DNA of 64,000 nucleotides, taken from the NCBI GenBank assembly GCA_020226215.1, contig CM035230.1, positions 7,959,501 through 8,023,500 on the forward strand. Reading direction: 5' to 3'. Shown here piece after piece: positions 25,791 to 38,812 of the stretch. The stretch is from Sindora glabra (taxonomy: Eukaryota > Streptophyta > Magnoliopsida > Fabales > Fabaceae). The translations under genes were made by a program, and so were the position numbers. The notes beneath the pieces are model-generated. The model did not search any database and was not told the DNA's origin. It saw nothing but the letters and a program-made list of their open reading frames with translations. Position 1 is the first letter of the stretch; the number at the start of each line of letters is the position of its first letter.

Positions 25791-27891
25791 TTAGCTATTG
25801 TAAACATCAAAATTCACACTTATTTTTATTTTATTATATAATTATGAATAATCATATAATTCTTATATTATATTAACATGAATAATTTATTTTATGAAAT
25901 ATATTATCGATATATAAAAGTAATTATAAATATATTAATTAGTATTAATTAAATTAAAATAAGATCATCAAATATACCTTCATAATTTGTTGATAGTAAT
26001 GGGATAATGAATGAGACAATGTTGAATTTTATTTTAGTTTTTATTTAGTTTCAAATTTATTTATTTACTAAATAATTTTTTTTGTAATCAAATATTTAAT
26101 AAATATCACAATCATCTAAAAATGTAAATATAAATTTTTTTAATCAAACATAAAGTTAAGAAAAAGTAAATTTAATTAAATAGATATCTTGTGAAGTCAT
26201 ATATTAGGATAAAAGTACCTTTTAATAATTATCTTAGGTAGAGATTAATCTTAATTTATTTTATAAAATTTTACATTATTAATTATCATTAATGGCCTAT
26301 CAATTAAGCTTTAAATATTATTTCAGGTATAATGAGTTCATACTTTCATTTTTACTTTATACCTTATATTTTAGTTATTCTTTAAGCTTATTTTATAAAA
26401 TTTTTCATTATCCATATAATACATTTTTAGTGTTATTAATGAACAAAAAGTTAAGTCATTAAAAAAATAAAAATAACTAAAAATTTTATTAAATGTAGAG
26501 AAATTGTAGTAGTTTTTAATAATATGATAAGTGATATTACAAAATTTTATTATATTGTTTTAACATGTTAAAATAAAAAATTTTATTGAGTAAATTAAAA
26601 TTTTAGTTTCCAAATTTTAAATTGATTTATTGATGTTATAAAGAAAATATTTTTACATTATTATTTATCATGTACTTTTATGTTATGAAAAATTATTTAA
26701 TTATTTGTACTAAAAATAAAAATTTATGATCATGCTTAATTTTTTAATATCATGACACATTTTATATAAAAAAAATTTCATTAATAATATAATATATGAA
26801 ATTCTAATATTAATATTACTAGATAATTACATTTTTATGATTTTTTTATGTCACAAACCAACCAATATTGGCCAAAATGTAAACTAAGAAAAAATTTATG
26901 TAAACTGTTTAAAAAAATATTAAATCTAATTTATTAAAGTGCATGATTAGTAAATATAAAAAATAAGTGAGACAAAAATAGAATTTTATTATACTATGTT
27001 ATTTAGGTAATAAAGAGCATAAGCCCTACAAAATAATATAAATGGTAAATGATTATAATTGTTGTCAATTGAGATATGCATACCCAAACTTTATTTTGAA
27101 TATAGGAAAATTGTCCTTCATATATATATACATATATATATAAGTATTAATTAATCATAAATTATGTATATATTATTCAAATGAGCTTATAATACAATTG
27201 AATTGAACATTTCTAAGCTTAAACTCAACTCATTTAATATATAAGTCAAATTATTCGACTCATATATCACTTGAATGATTCATAAACTTAACACATCAAG
27301 GTAAAAGTGAAATTGAGTTTTGAGCATCCTGTAATTTAACTTAACTCACTACTAACCCTACTAATGGTTGTGGCAATTATGATGTATGATGCATTATGAA
27401 AGGAGTAAGATGAATTTGTTTTTACATTTTTTAAAAGAAATCTTCCAATCAAATGCCACTTCAATCTTATTCATTATAACTCTTCTTTTCTACATTCATG
27501 TCTTAAAAAAAACCACCAATTTGCATATTTGACAAAAATACTTACCACTTAGTTCCTGTGAATGATCATCTACCTCTTAAATTATATGACATTACTTTCA
27601 ATAGGTTCACTTCATTTACTAGCTCTCAAATTAGCCATTAACTAGTCAAACTAGTTTTCCAATTGTGTACAACTTCAAACTAGTCTTGATTATTACAACT
27701 TTAGTAATGCCATCCAAAATTCTAGTATATACTCAGCATATGTAGGGACTTTTGTAATTTCCATATTGCATTTTGCCAAAACATGTTTCCAATTATTGAC
27801 TATATCTCAGATTCTTAGAACCTTCTACCTGTTAAAATGTCACTTATTTGAAGTATACATATATGGTCTTTGCATTGACCTTTTACCTTTT
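25791..27891. other. AT-rich intergenic DNA
   Basis: About 2.1 kb of very AT-rich sequence with no coding frame, no clear repeat structure, and a short TATA-type microsatellite at about 27120-27142. I see nothing else in it. Confidence 0.5.
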
Positions 27892-28105
27892 AGGTTAAAT
27901 TAATATTCTGCTCCCTATACTTTATAAGTTTTTTGAAATAGCTACCTATAGTTTTAAATATTTGAATTGAATACCTATAGTTTATTTTTACTTCCAATTG
28001 GCTGCTTACCATTAGTGAAACTTATTTTCCATCCAAAAATGAATGATTTATGAAATAGAGAGATGACATGGCATAATGTTTTCCAAGTTGGACAGTAGTT
28101 AAGGT
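27892..28105 (+). repeat. Left terminal inverted repeat of the MULE
   Basis: About 215 bases matching the reverse complement of the right end. Shared landmarks are TATAGTTTATTTTTACTTC, AAAAATGAATGATTT and GATGACATGGCA, in the same order. The TIR carries no gene. Confidence 0.9.
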
Positions 28106-28589
28106 AAGGGCGTCCAAGTAAGCTCCAATTTAGCTCCAAAATTATGGAGTTTTGGTTGCAAAATGCTTGTACAAATGGCTAATATTTTAGTCCTCTTTTT
28201 TTACCTTAGATTCTCTAAATGTATAGAAATATTGACTACAGTTTCTTCTTGTGACAAGGAGCTTAGCATATAGAGGACTACACCAAAGAGGGGAAACAAC
28301 TAGAAACACCAAAATGCATTGGGACCAAAGAGGGATTCTTCTATTATTGTAGTCAAACAGTTTTATTTCTTCCAAAATCTCTTATTATATTTAGCTGTTG
28401 TTTAGTTATTTTACCTAGGGTTTACCAAGCTAATGGTTAGTTATACTTTTTGCAATTGATATTGAAATGCATTTTGTTTATCGTGAAACATAACTACTTT
28501 AAACTTAACAGATGGATTGAGTTTTAATTTTTGTTTAATTAGTTAATGATTAGTCACTAAATTTGATCAACTTCTTGAAAAATTTATAG

Positions 28590-31500
28590 CTTTGACTTCA
28601 AACTTCACCTTTGATGAAGCATTTTAACTCACAATTCATCATGGAGGGAAATTTGTTAGAAAGAAGTGCACAAAGTAGATTAGAGGTGAACAAGCTATAA
28701 TGAAGGACCATTTCTCAGAAGAATGGTCTTTGTAAGAAATAGTTACATTTTTAAAACAATTAGGATACAAAGGTAGTGTTAAGATTTAGTATGTGAATGA
28801 CATTTATGAATTGAGTTCTAGAAGAGAAGTGAAAACTAATTTAGAGGCTTTAGCAATGGCTAAGATTACATTATAGAGAAATTACAAAAATGCTCACCCA
28901 TATATTTCTCATGGACATAATAATAAGCAGGGGATTATTCTCACTTTGCCATCCACTGTATCTACATCACAAACTAAAGAAAGGGCAAAGGATAATTCAG
29001 ATAAGGTTGCCAATTTAAAAAGGCCAGAAGGATATTCAGTTCTGAGTGGTTGCTCAATTGGAGTTGGTAAGCATATACTTGATAGCTTTGTGGAGATTAT
29101 AATGAATAAGCATATTGGAGAATATAATTCAAAAATAGATGAAGACCATGAAGGAAATGAAAGTGATAATACTTTTGTAAGGGACATTAGGTTTGATGAT
29201 TTAGTTGATGAAAAGAATGATGATAAATGGTTTAATTGCTATGAGGACCAAGATTTTAGATGGCAGCAATGGACTTAAAATGCATGTTACTTGAAATAAT
29301 GGTGGACACAAAATGAATTTTGTTGTGAGAGTTAGCGGACATGAAGTGCTCAATGAAATGAATGTTACTAAACCTTCAACACAACCTAACCCAACATGTA
29401 GCTAATTAGAAAGTTGGATAGCGACTGTGAGTTTAAGTCTTTGAATAGCATAGAGCTTAATGATGACAATCATGTTGAAGAAGTTGAAGGATCTAAATAC
29501 CCAAAGTTTAATCTTGCAAAAATGAGCAAGGACTATAGATGGGAAAAAAGGCTAAAGTTCACATCCATTAAATAATTCAAGGATGCCATAAGGGAATGAT
29601 GCTTATTAAATGGTAGGGATGTAAAGTTTAGGCCGAATGACACAAAAAGATGTAGGGCAAAATGTAAAGTAGAAAATTGTGATTTTTTTATGCTTTGTTA
29701 GTAAGGTTGGTGGTTCTAAAACTTATTGATAAAAAATATATAACCCAAGGCACACCGATGTGAGAACCATCAAGGGAAAATTAGTATCTGCTGACTAGGT
29801 TGCTGATAAAATAATAGAGCACACTAGAAATAATCAAAAAATGAAGTTGGCTGATGTCATTGACATTGTGAAGAGCAAATACATGTGTGAAATTTCTATC
29901 AACAAGACTTATTGGGCAAGGAGAAAAGTAGAAAAGAAGTTGAATAGTAGGTATGATGAGCAATATAAAAAATTATGGGACAACGGTGATGAATTAAGGA
30001 GATCAAATCCGAACTTAACCTTGAAGTTATTATTAAAAAGGTTGTCACTCATAGTTCTCCCAAGGTTTCAAAAGTTCTACATGTGTTTAAAACTAGTGAA
30101 ACATGGTTTCTTGGCAGCTTGTAGGCCCATAATTGGCCTAGATGGTTGTTACTTAAAGGGCATGTATAGAAGGTAATTATTGGTTGTTGTAGCAAAGGAC
30201 CCTAATGATGAATACTTCCCACTTGCTATTATAGCTGTGGAACCTGAAGTGAAGGACTCATAATGTTGGTTTTTAGAGTTATTAATGTAAGACATTGGCG
30301 TATTAGCAAACCTTTAGTTTTTATCTCAGACCAACAAAAGGCAATTAAATTGTTTACCTAATTACTTATATGCACCTTTTTCATTCGTTACTTTCCTATC
30401 TTTTTTACTTGGTAATAAGTTGTTACACGTATATTAGGGATTAATGTCTGGATTTGCTAAAATTATACCATAAGCAAAGCTCAAATATTGTGTATGTCAC
30501 ATTTATACAAATATCAAAAGAAGATATGGTGAAGGGGCTATTGCGAGGGACTTAATGCTTGCTACAACTAAGGCCACTTACTATAATGAATGGGATACAC
30601 ATATACAACAATTTAAAAAGGTCAAGGCAGAGGTATACAACCATTTAATGGGTATAGATCCAAAATTATGAGTAAGGGCATTCTTCTCATTCAACACTAA
30701 GAGTGACATGATAATGAACAACATATCAGAGACATTTAATTGAAGAATCCTAGAAGTTAGAGATAAGCCCATCATAATTATGATGGAATGGATAAAATGC
30801 TATTGGAGGTCAAGATGTGCTTATAATAGAGCAAAAGGTGCAGCATATAAGGGTAAGATTAACCTTAAACTAAGAAAAAGGTTAGATAAAGAGGTGAGTA
30901 AGTTCGGTAAATGGGTGGTCAAATGGGCCGATGTTCAAAAATTTGAAGTTGACATGTATCCCATAAGTTAGTTATGGATCCACAAATAGGTACTTATAGT
31001 TGCAATTTTTTGGGCTTAACAAGTCTTCCATGCAGATATGCATGTGCTTGCATTTTTCATATAGGAGATCAACCTGAGAAGTATGTTTCTAATTACTTTG
31101 TTCCAGAATGTTATAGAGCTTGTTATGCACCAATTATTAATCCTATCAATGGCAAAAATTTATAAACCCATGCTGATAAGGTAAAGGTTCTACCTCCCAA
31201 GTATAATGTACCCCCTGGCAAGCATAAAAAACTCAAAATAAAGGAACTAGATGAGTTACAACACCCTTACGAGCTATGTAAAGTGAATACTAGCTTAAGG
31301 TGTTCAAAGTGCAAGAAATATGGGCATAACTAGATGACATGCAAGAATTGTGCTAATAGTCAAACTAGCATCGTTGTTGTTGCATCTTGTTCACCTTTTG
31401 TATCTGCACTAGCAACTTCTTGCAAAACATGTACATATCATGCAAGATCATTTACCCAATCTTTAAGGTTATCTACATAGCATGCTCCATTTGTTGGTAA

Positions 31501-31640
31501 CTTCATTGAAAGACAAACAAATGAGTTTACTAGAAAAAAGCATATTCTGAGGAAAAGAGTGATTGCTACAAGTCGTACACTTAATACACAGGAGTCCAAC
31601 CATTCTTCACAACCTCCAATAAATAGCCAACCATAAAGGC
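28590..31640 (+). pseudogene. MuDR-type transposase pseudogene
   Basis: Relic of the enzyme that cuts and inserts MULEs. The pieces appear in family order with stops and small frameshifts between them. N-terminal TIHHGGKFV is at about 28633. An acidic region follows (28946-29278). The MuDR DNA-binding domain (FKDAIRE*CLLNGRDVKF, RCRAKCKVENCDF) is at about 29577-29690. The DDE catalytic core opens with CRPIIGLDGCYLKG (first Asp at 30141), then VAKDPNDEYFPLAI, then FISDQQKAI with the second Asp at 30329. Next come CVCHIYTNIKRRYGEGA and the helical stretch ATYYNEWDTHIQQF. The SWIM zinc finger (LTSLPCRYACACI, His replaced by Tyr) is at about 31018-31060, followed by a CCHC knuckle CSKCKKYGHN at about 31301. 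At least a dozen stops make it non-functional. It lies between the TIRs in plus orientation. Confidence 0.93.
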
Positions 31641-34617
31641 CTTCAAAATTGTCATTTTATCTTAATTAATATTGTTGAACCTTTTGTTTAAGTTTGGATG
31701 TTACTATCCTTAAGTTATCCAACTTACTATCTCTTTTGTCATTTTCTCATAGTGGTCTCATAAGTATGGTGATGACAAGATGTAAGACTTTAACTTTTGA
31801 AGAATACGTCTTTATCATAAAAAAGTTTGCTAGTATAGATGGCTTTTATTTTATCTTATGCCTTTGAATTTTAGTAATGGTGTGGATGATGTTCATTTTA
31901 TCTTGGGGGCCCTTCCCACCAACATTCCAAAAATACATATGGTTATTTTCATGCAAATTTGCTATTGGTATTTAATTTGGCATCAATAAGGAACTCATTT
32001 CCTTGCAAACTCAAATATTTCTATTGTAGCTTTAAATGTTAACATGGCAGCAACTTTCATGTAATGAAAATCTATAACATTTATTCTTTTCAAACAAATA
32101 CTGGTGTAGAACATTTGTCACAAGCAAAGTTTGCAACATGGTAGCAACTTTCATGTAATGAAAATATGTAACATTCAGTGTACTTTTCTCATAGGCAAAG
32201 TCTCTTGGTAATGTTACAGAACATAGTTTAGAAAGTATGTTGCATTCAAGTCAATGAAGGTCACCCATCTTTACAAATTATGCTATTCATGATTCACTCA
32301 TAAACATTTCAATAAGACAGCTTGATTGTAAAGACCCGAGTTCATTTTATTGTCTCTCCTAAACACCTTAGGTAATTTTGGAAAAGTTTTGAGTCAACCA
32401 ATAAATTAATAACTATTGATAGCAGTGTATTTCACAAAACCATCAATAATTATAATGAAAATTACCTAAAATCCCATATTGTATCACTTCATCTCTCAAT
32501 GACTATGTTTCTTTGCACACATAGAGGCATTACATAGTTGAGGACCATATACCAAGATTAACATAGACATTATCATTAACTTTAACATAAAATTCTACAT
32601 CCCAAGCATCCATTGCACGGATGAAGAATGATTTTATTTTTTTTAATACTCTTCAGGTGCCTTCACTTGATTTTCTTATAGTGCAAAGATAAAAGCCAAT
32701 GGCTTATATATTTACTCCAAAAATTCTTATTTTATATGCACCCAACTTGAGACATGCATCCATATGCAAATCAATTATCATCGTAGAAAGAAAATTTTGA
32801 AGTCAATATTAAGGTGTCAATCTTTTACAAAATTCAATTACTCTATCATGCTAAGACTTTTCTACAAGGCAAAGTATTTAAATCCATAATTCTAGCTTCA
32901 CAATCAATTGCAATTCATAGTCACATGGATTAAGTTCATTTTACCCTTACTTCCTAAAAAGCACTATTAAAAAGAAATTATGAAAGAAATTAACATACAA
33001 GAATAATGAAGTCATTGGTCAGACTATATTTAGCTTTAACTTCCCTATCTAAATTGTCTCCATGGTTAGTGTTGCATGGAAAGGAGTGTCAATTAAACCA
33101 AAGATTAAAGAATATTATTAGCAATCATTTTGAATTAGGAAAACAAAAAGAAACATTCTTCCTATTACAAATCCCATAATGATGCCCTTTTGATGAGTTA
33201 GCCTTTTCATAATAGAACTTACAATTAAGGTTTCAATGAGGTTCTAGAGGCTACTATTGAGAAAAAAAAGTAGATGGATGGATGTCTATTGCCAAGAAGA
33301 GGAGTTTTAATGACAGTCAACTACTTCCTGGTGAGATTCCAAACTTTGTAGATAGATTGACATCTCTCCATGAAGCTCTGAGTGGAAGGCTTAATTCAGG
33401 TTCTGATTAATCTGCTAGAGTTGTTGCTTTTAATTATTTTAGTTTATTATGTTCTAGTTTAAAATAACTTTCTAGTTTGATTATATCTTGATTTTTATAT
33501 TTCAATCTCACAGATCTTGCATTGTTGGCATAACTCTACTTTAATTTGATTTTTGGTTTTAGATCATAATTCTCTTGTATTTTGCTACTCTTTGAGTTCA
33601 CAAATGTTGCATTCATGGCATAGCTTTATTTTTTCTTTTGTATTTTTTATCATGTTAATATCATATGGTTTCTGGTTTTATCATATTATCCTCTGGTTTT
33701 ATACATGTTAACTTGCATTGATTTGTCATATTATCCTTTGGTTTTTGGTTTTTATCACACTATCCTATGGTATTATCATGCTATTTTTGGTAGATTTGTC
33801 ATAGAATGATACATTTTGAATTGCATTGATTTAGAATAATGACTTTTAAAATCATGACAACATCTAACAATTGAATCAATTGTATAACATGTAGCACTTT
33901 TGAGCATGGGATCATCAAACTAGAATAAAAAAACCTTTAAATCCATCCTAATCATTATACACAATTCTCTTGTATTGCATAAACAACCATTTCATTCATA
34001 ATAAGGGTTCAAATACATCATGCAAAAAAACTAGAAAAACTTTTCTAAAACTATCCTAACCATTACATTTAATTTTGCTATGTTACATTACAACCTTCCT
34101 AAAACTTGAAAACATAAACATAAATCTCAATGTGAAGATATCACTACACTACATTACAGTTAACAACCCAAAACCACTACTTAAAATATATAACAATAAA
34201 CAACAATGCCCAAGAAATTTCTAAAAGTAAAACATGCTTTTTTAACATGCTTTATAGCGCAACTACTGTTCTTATATAACCTTTCTAACATTATCATCAA
34301 TTGAATTGTTAACCCATTCAAAGTAGACACAGACCAAACTTCATGCAGGTGAACCCCATTAACAAAATCAAGAAGATTGCTTCATAAAAAAAAATAAAAA
34401 ATGAATAGAAACAAACCTTTGGTTTTGTATTACATACCTTATAGTTTCTACACCTAAGGAACCTTCTTCTTAGGTTCATCTTTGTTTTTTATGTTAGCAA
34501 AATTAGCATCTCTCCACAAGTACAATAATCTTGTCCATATAACTAGTAGTTGAGCTTGATACTGAAGTGTTTGTGCTTCCTAAAGGCATTGAGTGCTCAA
34601 CCATCTTTTCCAGCCAC
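31641..34617. other. Non-coding 3' half of the MULE
   Basis: AT-rich DNA between the transposase relic and the right terminal repeat. It includes loosely repeated phrases around TTTATCATATTATCCT at 33650-33790 and one small ORF of less biased composition at 33282-33410. No second MULE gene is recognisable. Confidence 0.5.
33282..33410 (+). CDS. Small ORF inside the MULE, possible captured exon
   Basis: A 42-residue frame starts MSIAKKRSFNDSQLLPGE and ends with TAA at 33408. The open frame extends upstream of the ATG through EKKVDGW to a stop at 33258. Its amino-acid mix (charged, few Ile or Phe) is unlike the translated noise around it. I do not recognise the protein. MULEs often carry captured pieces of host genes, so an exon fragment is one explanation; chance is the other. 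Confidence 0.25.
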   Translation: MSIAKKRSFNDSQLLPGEIPNFVDRLTSLHEALSGRLNSGSD

Positions 34618-34877
34618 AAGCCCTAACTCGTGCTGATAAAACAAATGAGCTAGGAAGAGAACAAAAATAAAATGAGGGAGGAAGACAATAGTAACGCCCT
34701 TGCCTCAGCTACTATCCTACCTAGAAAACATTACGCCATGTCACAAGAAGCCCTAACTCTTACCAATAATACAAAATGAGCTAGGAAGAGAATAAACATA
34801 AAATAAGGGAGGAAGACAACAACAACACTGCTACCTTAGCTATTGTCTAACTTGGAAAACATTCTGCCATGTCATCT
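34618..34877. repeat. 130-bp tandem duplication at the inner end of the right MULE TIR
   Basis: Two units start at 34618 and 34748 with AAGCCCTAACTC and share ATGAGCTAGGAAGAGAA and GAAAACATT(A/C)(C/T)GCCATGTCA. The last third of each unit is TIR sequence, so an inner TIR segment was duplicated together with about 80 bp of internal DNA. Confidence 0.85.
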
Positions 34878-36416
34878 TTTTATTTCACAAATCATTCATT
34901 TTTGCATGAAAAACAAGTTTCAGTTGTTAGTGTATATGCCCTAAAATTAATTATATTGATGATTGTAAATTTGAATCGTGTTATTTTAATGACAATTCTA
35001 ATTATCATATTTATATATATTATCTGCATAATATATTTAATTATGATAATAACCTTAGAATAATTATATTCTTAAATATTCCTAGTCATATATCATTGTA
35101 GATTGGGTTATTTTGATATGGTAAGACTAGCATGTGTGGTGATTTATATGAGATATTAAGTCTGCATATGAGTACAAGTTAAAAAACTTGTATACTAGAC
35201 CAACTCATCCTAAGAACACTAAATGCATCGTTGTATGAGTATTATAAATTATTCTTAATGATCATTATTAATATGGTCGTTTGACCTGAGATCATTAAGG
35301 TTCTTTATATATGAGTTTCATATTTTGATACTACTCTATGTTACTCATAGTTAAGTGAATGCAAGGGTAATGATTGGATATATCACATATCATATGAAGA
35401 AATTTGTGTGATCAAGATGGAATCTGTCCTTTCTATATAACAGGAGTGACATCTGTGGACTCATTAATTAAGTAAAATTGAGAAAATATATGGTCATACT
35501 TAGATGAATTGATATAGGATGTCAATTACATTTGCTTTAGTCAACTTACTTAAGAATAAAAAAACCTCTGGATTGAGATATATGGGAATGACACAGTCCA
35601 TATCTCGTGCTCAATCTAGATATCTAGAATAAAAGAATATAGATAATGATCACATATAAAGGTTCAATTGAATCACTGACTTTCTCATTACTTAGGTAAT
35701 AATGATGTGTTGCTATACATCACTCATTGTTTATAATCATTAATGTGATTTATGATCATTATCAATATAATAAAAGCTTGTAAGGTCGCACACATAGAAC
35801 CTAGTAGATTTGAAATTGATGAACCAAATTGTTTGGGCCTAATATTTGAAAATTTCATGTTATAATTATAAGGTCCAATAATAAGCTTATAATTATATAT
35901 GGAATAAAGTCCAATTAGTTAGAATTTTTTATGCACATCTATTTAAATAAATTTGTTGGGTAATAATATTTATTATTCATACATCCTAAAGCATAAAAAA
36001 CCCTAATAGCCCTCCTTGACTATAACATTTGAAAAGGCGTAATTAGTACTACGAGGTAAAAGAGGAGAATTCTAATTAGTGGTCGTGAACGTTCACTAGT
36101 GATTTGCTGGTTCGTATGGATATCTCAAAATTTTTAACCAAAAGGAAGTCGAAAAAGTGATTAACAAACGAATTCCTAAATTATCGAAAAAGTATTGATT
36201 GAACTCTTTATTCTAATCTAATATTTTGTATGGATCCGTTGGTTAGGATCAGTTAATTCCGCTATGTTTGTTTAGCTCCCGATCCCAATATCACTAATAG
36301 TAAGCACCCAACTAGAAGTAAAAATAAACTATAGATATTCAATTCAAATATTTTAAACTATAAGTAGTTATTTCAAAAAATTTGTAAAGTACAGGAACAA
36401 AATATTAATTTAACCT
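34830..36416 (-). repeat. Right terminal inverted repeat of the MULE, split by a solo LTR
   Basis: Bases 36416 to 36291 and 34919 to about 34830 on the minus strand reproduce the left TIR once the copia LTR and one copy of its 5-base duplication are removed. The break falls after the shared motif ATTAGTGA. Confidence 0.9.
34925..36290 (+). mobile_element. Ty1/copia-type solo LTR inside the MULE TIR
   Basis: The LTR starts TGTTAGTGTATATGCCCTAA and ends CCCGATCCCAATA (normal ending CCCAACA, slightly mutated). It is flanked by TCAGT (34920-34924) and TCACT (36291-36295); the uninterrupted left TIR shows that the original target was TCACT, so one copy has one base change. The internal region is absent, so it is a solo LTR left by recombination. 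It is the same family as the minus-strand LTR at 52884-54327, with similarity along most of its length. No coding content; ORF 34869-35063 only reads into the LTR start. Confidence 0.88.
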
Positions 36417-36534
36417 ACCTTTTATCTCCTATTGTTATTTTTGTAATGCATATATTAACAATTTCCATGTTGGGCATACAAGGATTTTTCATGGGTATGT
36501 TAAACTTCTACTTCTTGTTGAGATTTTGAATTAA

Positions 36535-37226
36535 GTTGTGTTAAGTATCATAAATAATCTAATTTATAATTTATTAATCTATTACAACTTATTGATTTAA
36601 TCAATAAATTATAAACTAATTTTTAAATGTGTTCAATACATTAACCTTTTTTTTCTTTTTTTATATAAAAAATGCTCTATTAGCTTTAACTTATCAATTC
36701 TTTTATTCAAATTTATCATTCTTTTAGTTGACTATAACTTATTTTTTTAAAAGAAAAAAAAGCTCTCATAACTTATCAATTTTTTTTCAAATTTATCATT
36801 TTTTAGGTATTTAATACACTTTTTTAATTAATTGACAACTCATACCCTCGTAAAATTATAAATAATTATATCCATATTTTGAAGCATATATAAATAAAAA
36901 TACATAATTCCATAAAATATAATTAATTCTATTTTAAGTAATTATATACATTCTTTGAATAATAAATAAGTAATAAATACATAAACAAACATATAATATA
37001 ATGAAATATCAAATAATTATATTTTCATTTTGAATTTTTTTATTGTATCAATATAGTCTAATCTCAAACTCATTTAATTCATAAATCCATTTATATTAAC
37101 ATATCTTTTAATATTATTTCACATTTTTCAACTATAACAATTAATTCTATTAAACACTTCTAATGCCATCAATTATTTCATCAACTATCAATACTAATTT
37201 ATTGACTACCTTACACTAAACACAAC
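36535..37226. mobile_element. MITE-like repeat with terminal inverted repeats
   Basis: Left end GTTGTGTTAAGTAT and right end (reverse complement) GTTGTGTTTAGTGT pair as terminal inverted repeats around about 690 bp of extremely AT-rich DNA. Near the left end is the palindrome TTATTGATTTAATCAATAA. The internal pattern resembles the MITE at 55232-55902. No target duplication is clear. The superfamily is unknown. Confidence 0.55.
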
Positions 37227-37285
37227 CTACGCATAGCCTTGGTTTGAAGTTAACTAATATAGATGTCCAAGGGCAGTGCTAGCCC

Positions 37286-37537
37286 ATGTATGCAGCCTAC
37301 GCTTATGAAACAATAAAATTCTCACCAGCCAAGGGTCTTGTCCCCAAATTCTTGGACAAAGCTTTTGCCCAAGACAGCACCCATGAGTCACTTAGTGGGC
37401 ACCACCATGAAGGAGGTGCCCAAAAGCAAGGCGTTAAGGCCCTTGGCGTGACCCTAGCAGCGCTCAGCATCTCTATAGGACCCATTACTCATGCAGTTGA
37501 ATCAGTGAGTGGGAAAGAGAAAGGAAGTAAACAATAA
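37286..37537 (+). CDS. Hypothetical 83-residue ORF
   Basis: This frame stands out from the AT-rich surroundings by its balanced base composition. It begins MYAAYAYETIKFSPAKG, has a histidine-rich spot (SGHHHEGGA) near residue 40, and then a hydrophobic stretch of about 20 residues (ALGVTLAALSISIGPI) that could span a membrane, ending in a lysine-rich tail. An in-frame stop lies just upstream of the ATG, so it is either a short gene or the last exon or debris of a longer one. I do not recognise the family. It sits between a MITE and the 3' end of the NDA gene, on the opposite strand to that gene. A 60-residue frame on the reverse strand (37303-37485) looks less protein-like. Confidence 0.35.
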   Translation: MYAAYAYETIKFSPAKGLVPKFLDKAFAQDSTHESLSGHHHEGGAQKQGVKALGVTLAALSISIGPITHAVESVSGKEKGSKQ

Positions 37538-38812
37538 TACTTACACATTCGAGAAGGAGGTCCATCCCATAAACCATTCCTACTCTGTTTAAGCAAAAAC
37601 GTGATTTCAGGAGTATTTTTTCCCCCCAACATTGAATTGAATTGTCAAACTACTTATATGATGTAATCATCATTACCACATAATAAAGATCAGCAAACAC
37701 TGCCAAAGCCTTCTCGACAAAACTTGATGAGGAACATCAGCAAATTAATGCAGTTCAATTGGCAAGTGCTCCGAGCATCCGCAGGACTGATCCATGACAG
37801 TATTTTCTACAACACGAATTCTTTCAACAGAACAGATATCCTGTACATTCGTGTAACATATCGAAACTGAACAGTTATTAAAAGGAGAACTGATCCCTTG
37901 GTTCTGAATATCCCGATGATGGAAGGCACAGATGAATCCTAAAAACCTAAAAGCAGCTTTTTCTTTTTCGAATTGTTAAGGAAGCTTCAAGGAAGAAAGT
38001 GTCAAATAACCTGCATTTACATTGATAAAGAAGTTTTATTGCCTTCTTCAACTCCAAGCCAGGATCCCACTTACTCATTATTCAGCACCGTTTTTACCAA
38101 TTTGAATGTGTAGTTGACACCATGAATATAAGTTTCCAGCTGTACAGTCAGCTGAAGTTCATCTCTACTAATTATTTGCCATTTTGAATATATGTTCACC
38201 AATATGATTTAATTTTTACGGTCTTTTACCATCAACCTGCAGACACAAATAAAATTATCATCTCAAGGTCCTTATAGCATTTACAAGCTGTTGAAATAGG
38301 AAGAATATGAACAGATGGAACTGTGAAGCCGTACCCAATGACAGTTAGGGCTGGGCTGGTAGTGTACATCAATTATAATACAGTAGTACGATGTATAGCA
38401 CTGAAGTATGTGAGAGATTCTTGTGTGCGCCATGCCACAAAAGGAGAGAAAGTAAGGAGGTTGTCTTATTGGTGGCATACAAAAATTATGGGGGTGGTAC
38501 TTTAATTAAGGAGAGGAGAGTAACAATTATTGAACACATGATGCTACTTTTTTTTTTTTCAAACTAAGATTCCCTCTCCTGTAATTATAGTTCTATTGCA
38601 TATGTTGTGTATACAAGAAATTTTGAAAGGCAGAACAAAGTACAATCCATGCTTGATATGCATTTATTATTCTAACATGTTATTCTGACATAAGCTGATG
38701 AAAATCCAAAAAATTCTCTAACATTCAAATCAATTGGTAATTCAAACACAGCTCGAGGCTGATGTGCATTTGGGAACAAATGCTAATCATATTGGAATAA
38801 GTTACCTTAAAC
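37538..38812. other. Downstream region of the NDA gene
   Basis: About 1.3 kb of non-repetitive DNA of moderate AT content. On the minus strand it must contain the NDA 3' UTR and polyadenylation site; an AATAAA-like motif on the minus strand lies at about 38664-38669, roughly 145 bases past the stop. Short ORFs on both strands at 38281-38505 show no family features. Confidence 0.45.

Larger units (their letters stand above)
27892..36416 (+). mobile_element. Mutator-like element (MULE), complete but decayed
   Basis: Both ends carry the same long terminal inverted repeat starting AGGTTAAATTAATATT. The left TIR is 27892 to about 28105. The right TIR is 36416 back to 36291, then 34919 back to about 34830, interrupted by a copia solo LTR. 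Without that insertion the TIR is about 215 bp and the element about 7.15 kb. The direct repeat ACCTTTT lies just outside both ends, consistent with a target duplication of 7-9 bp. Inside is a transposase pseudogene (28590-31640). Long TIRs, a MuDR-type transposase and this duplication size together define the family. It can no longer make a transposase. Confidence 0.9.
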
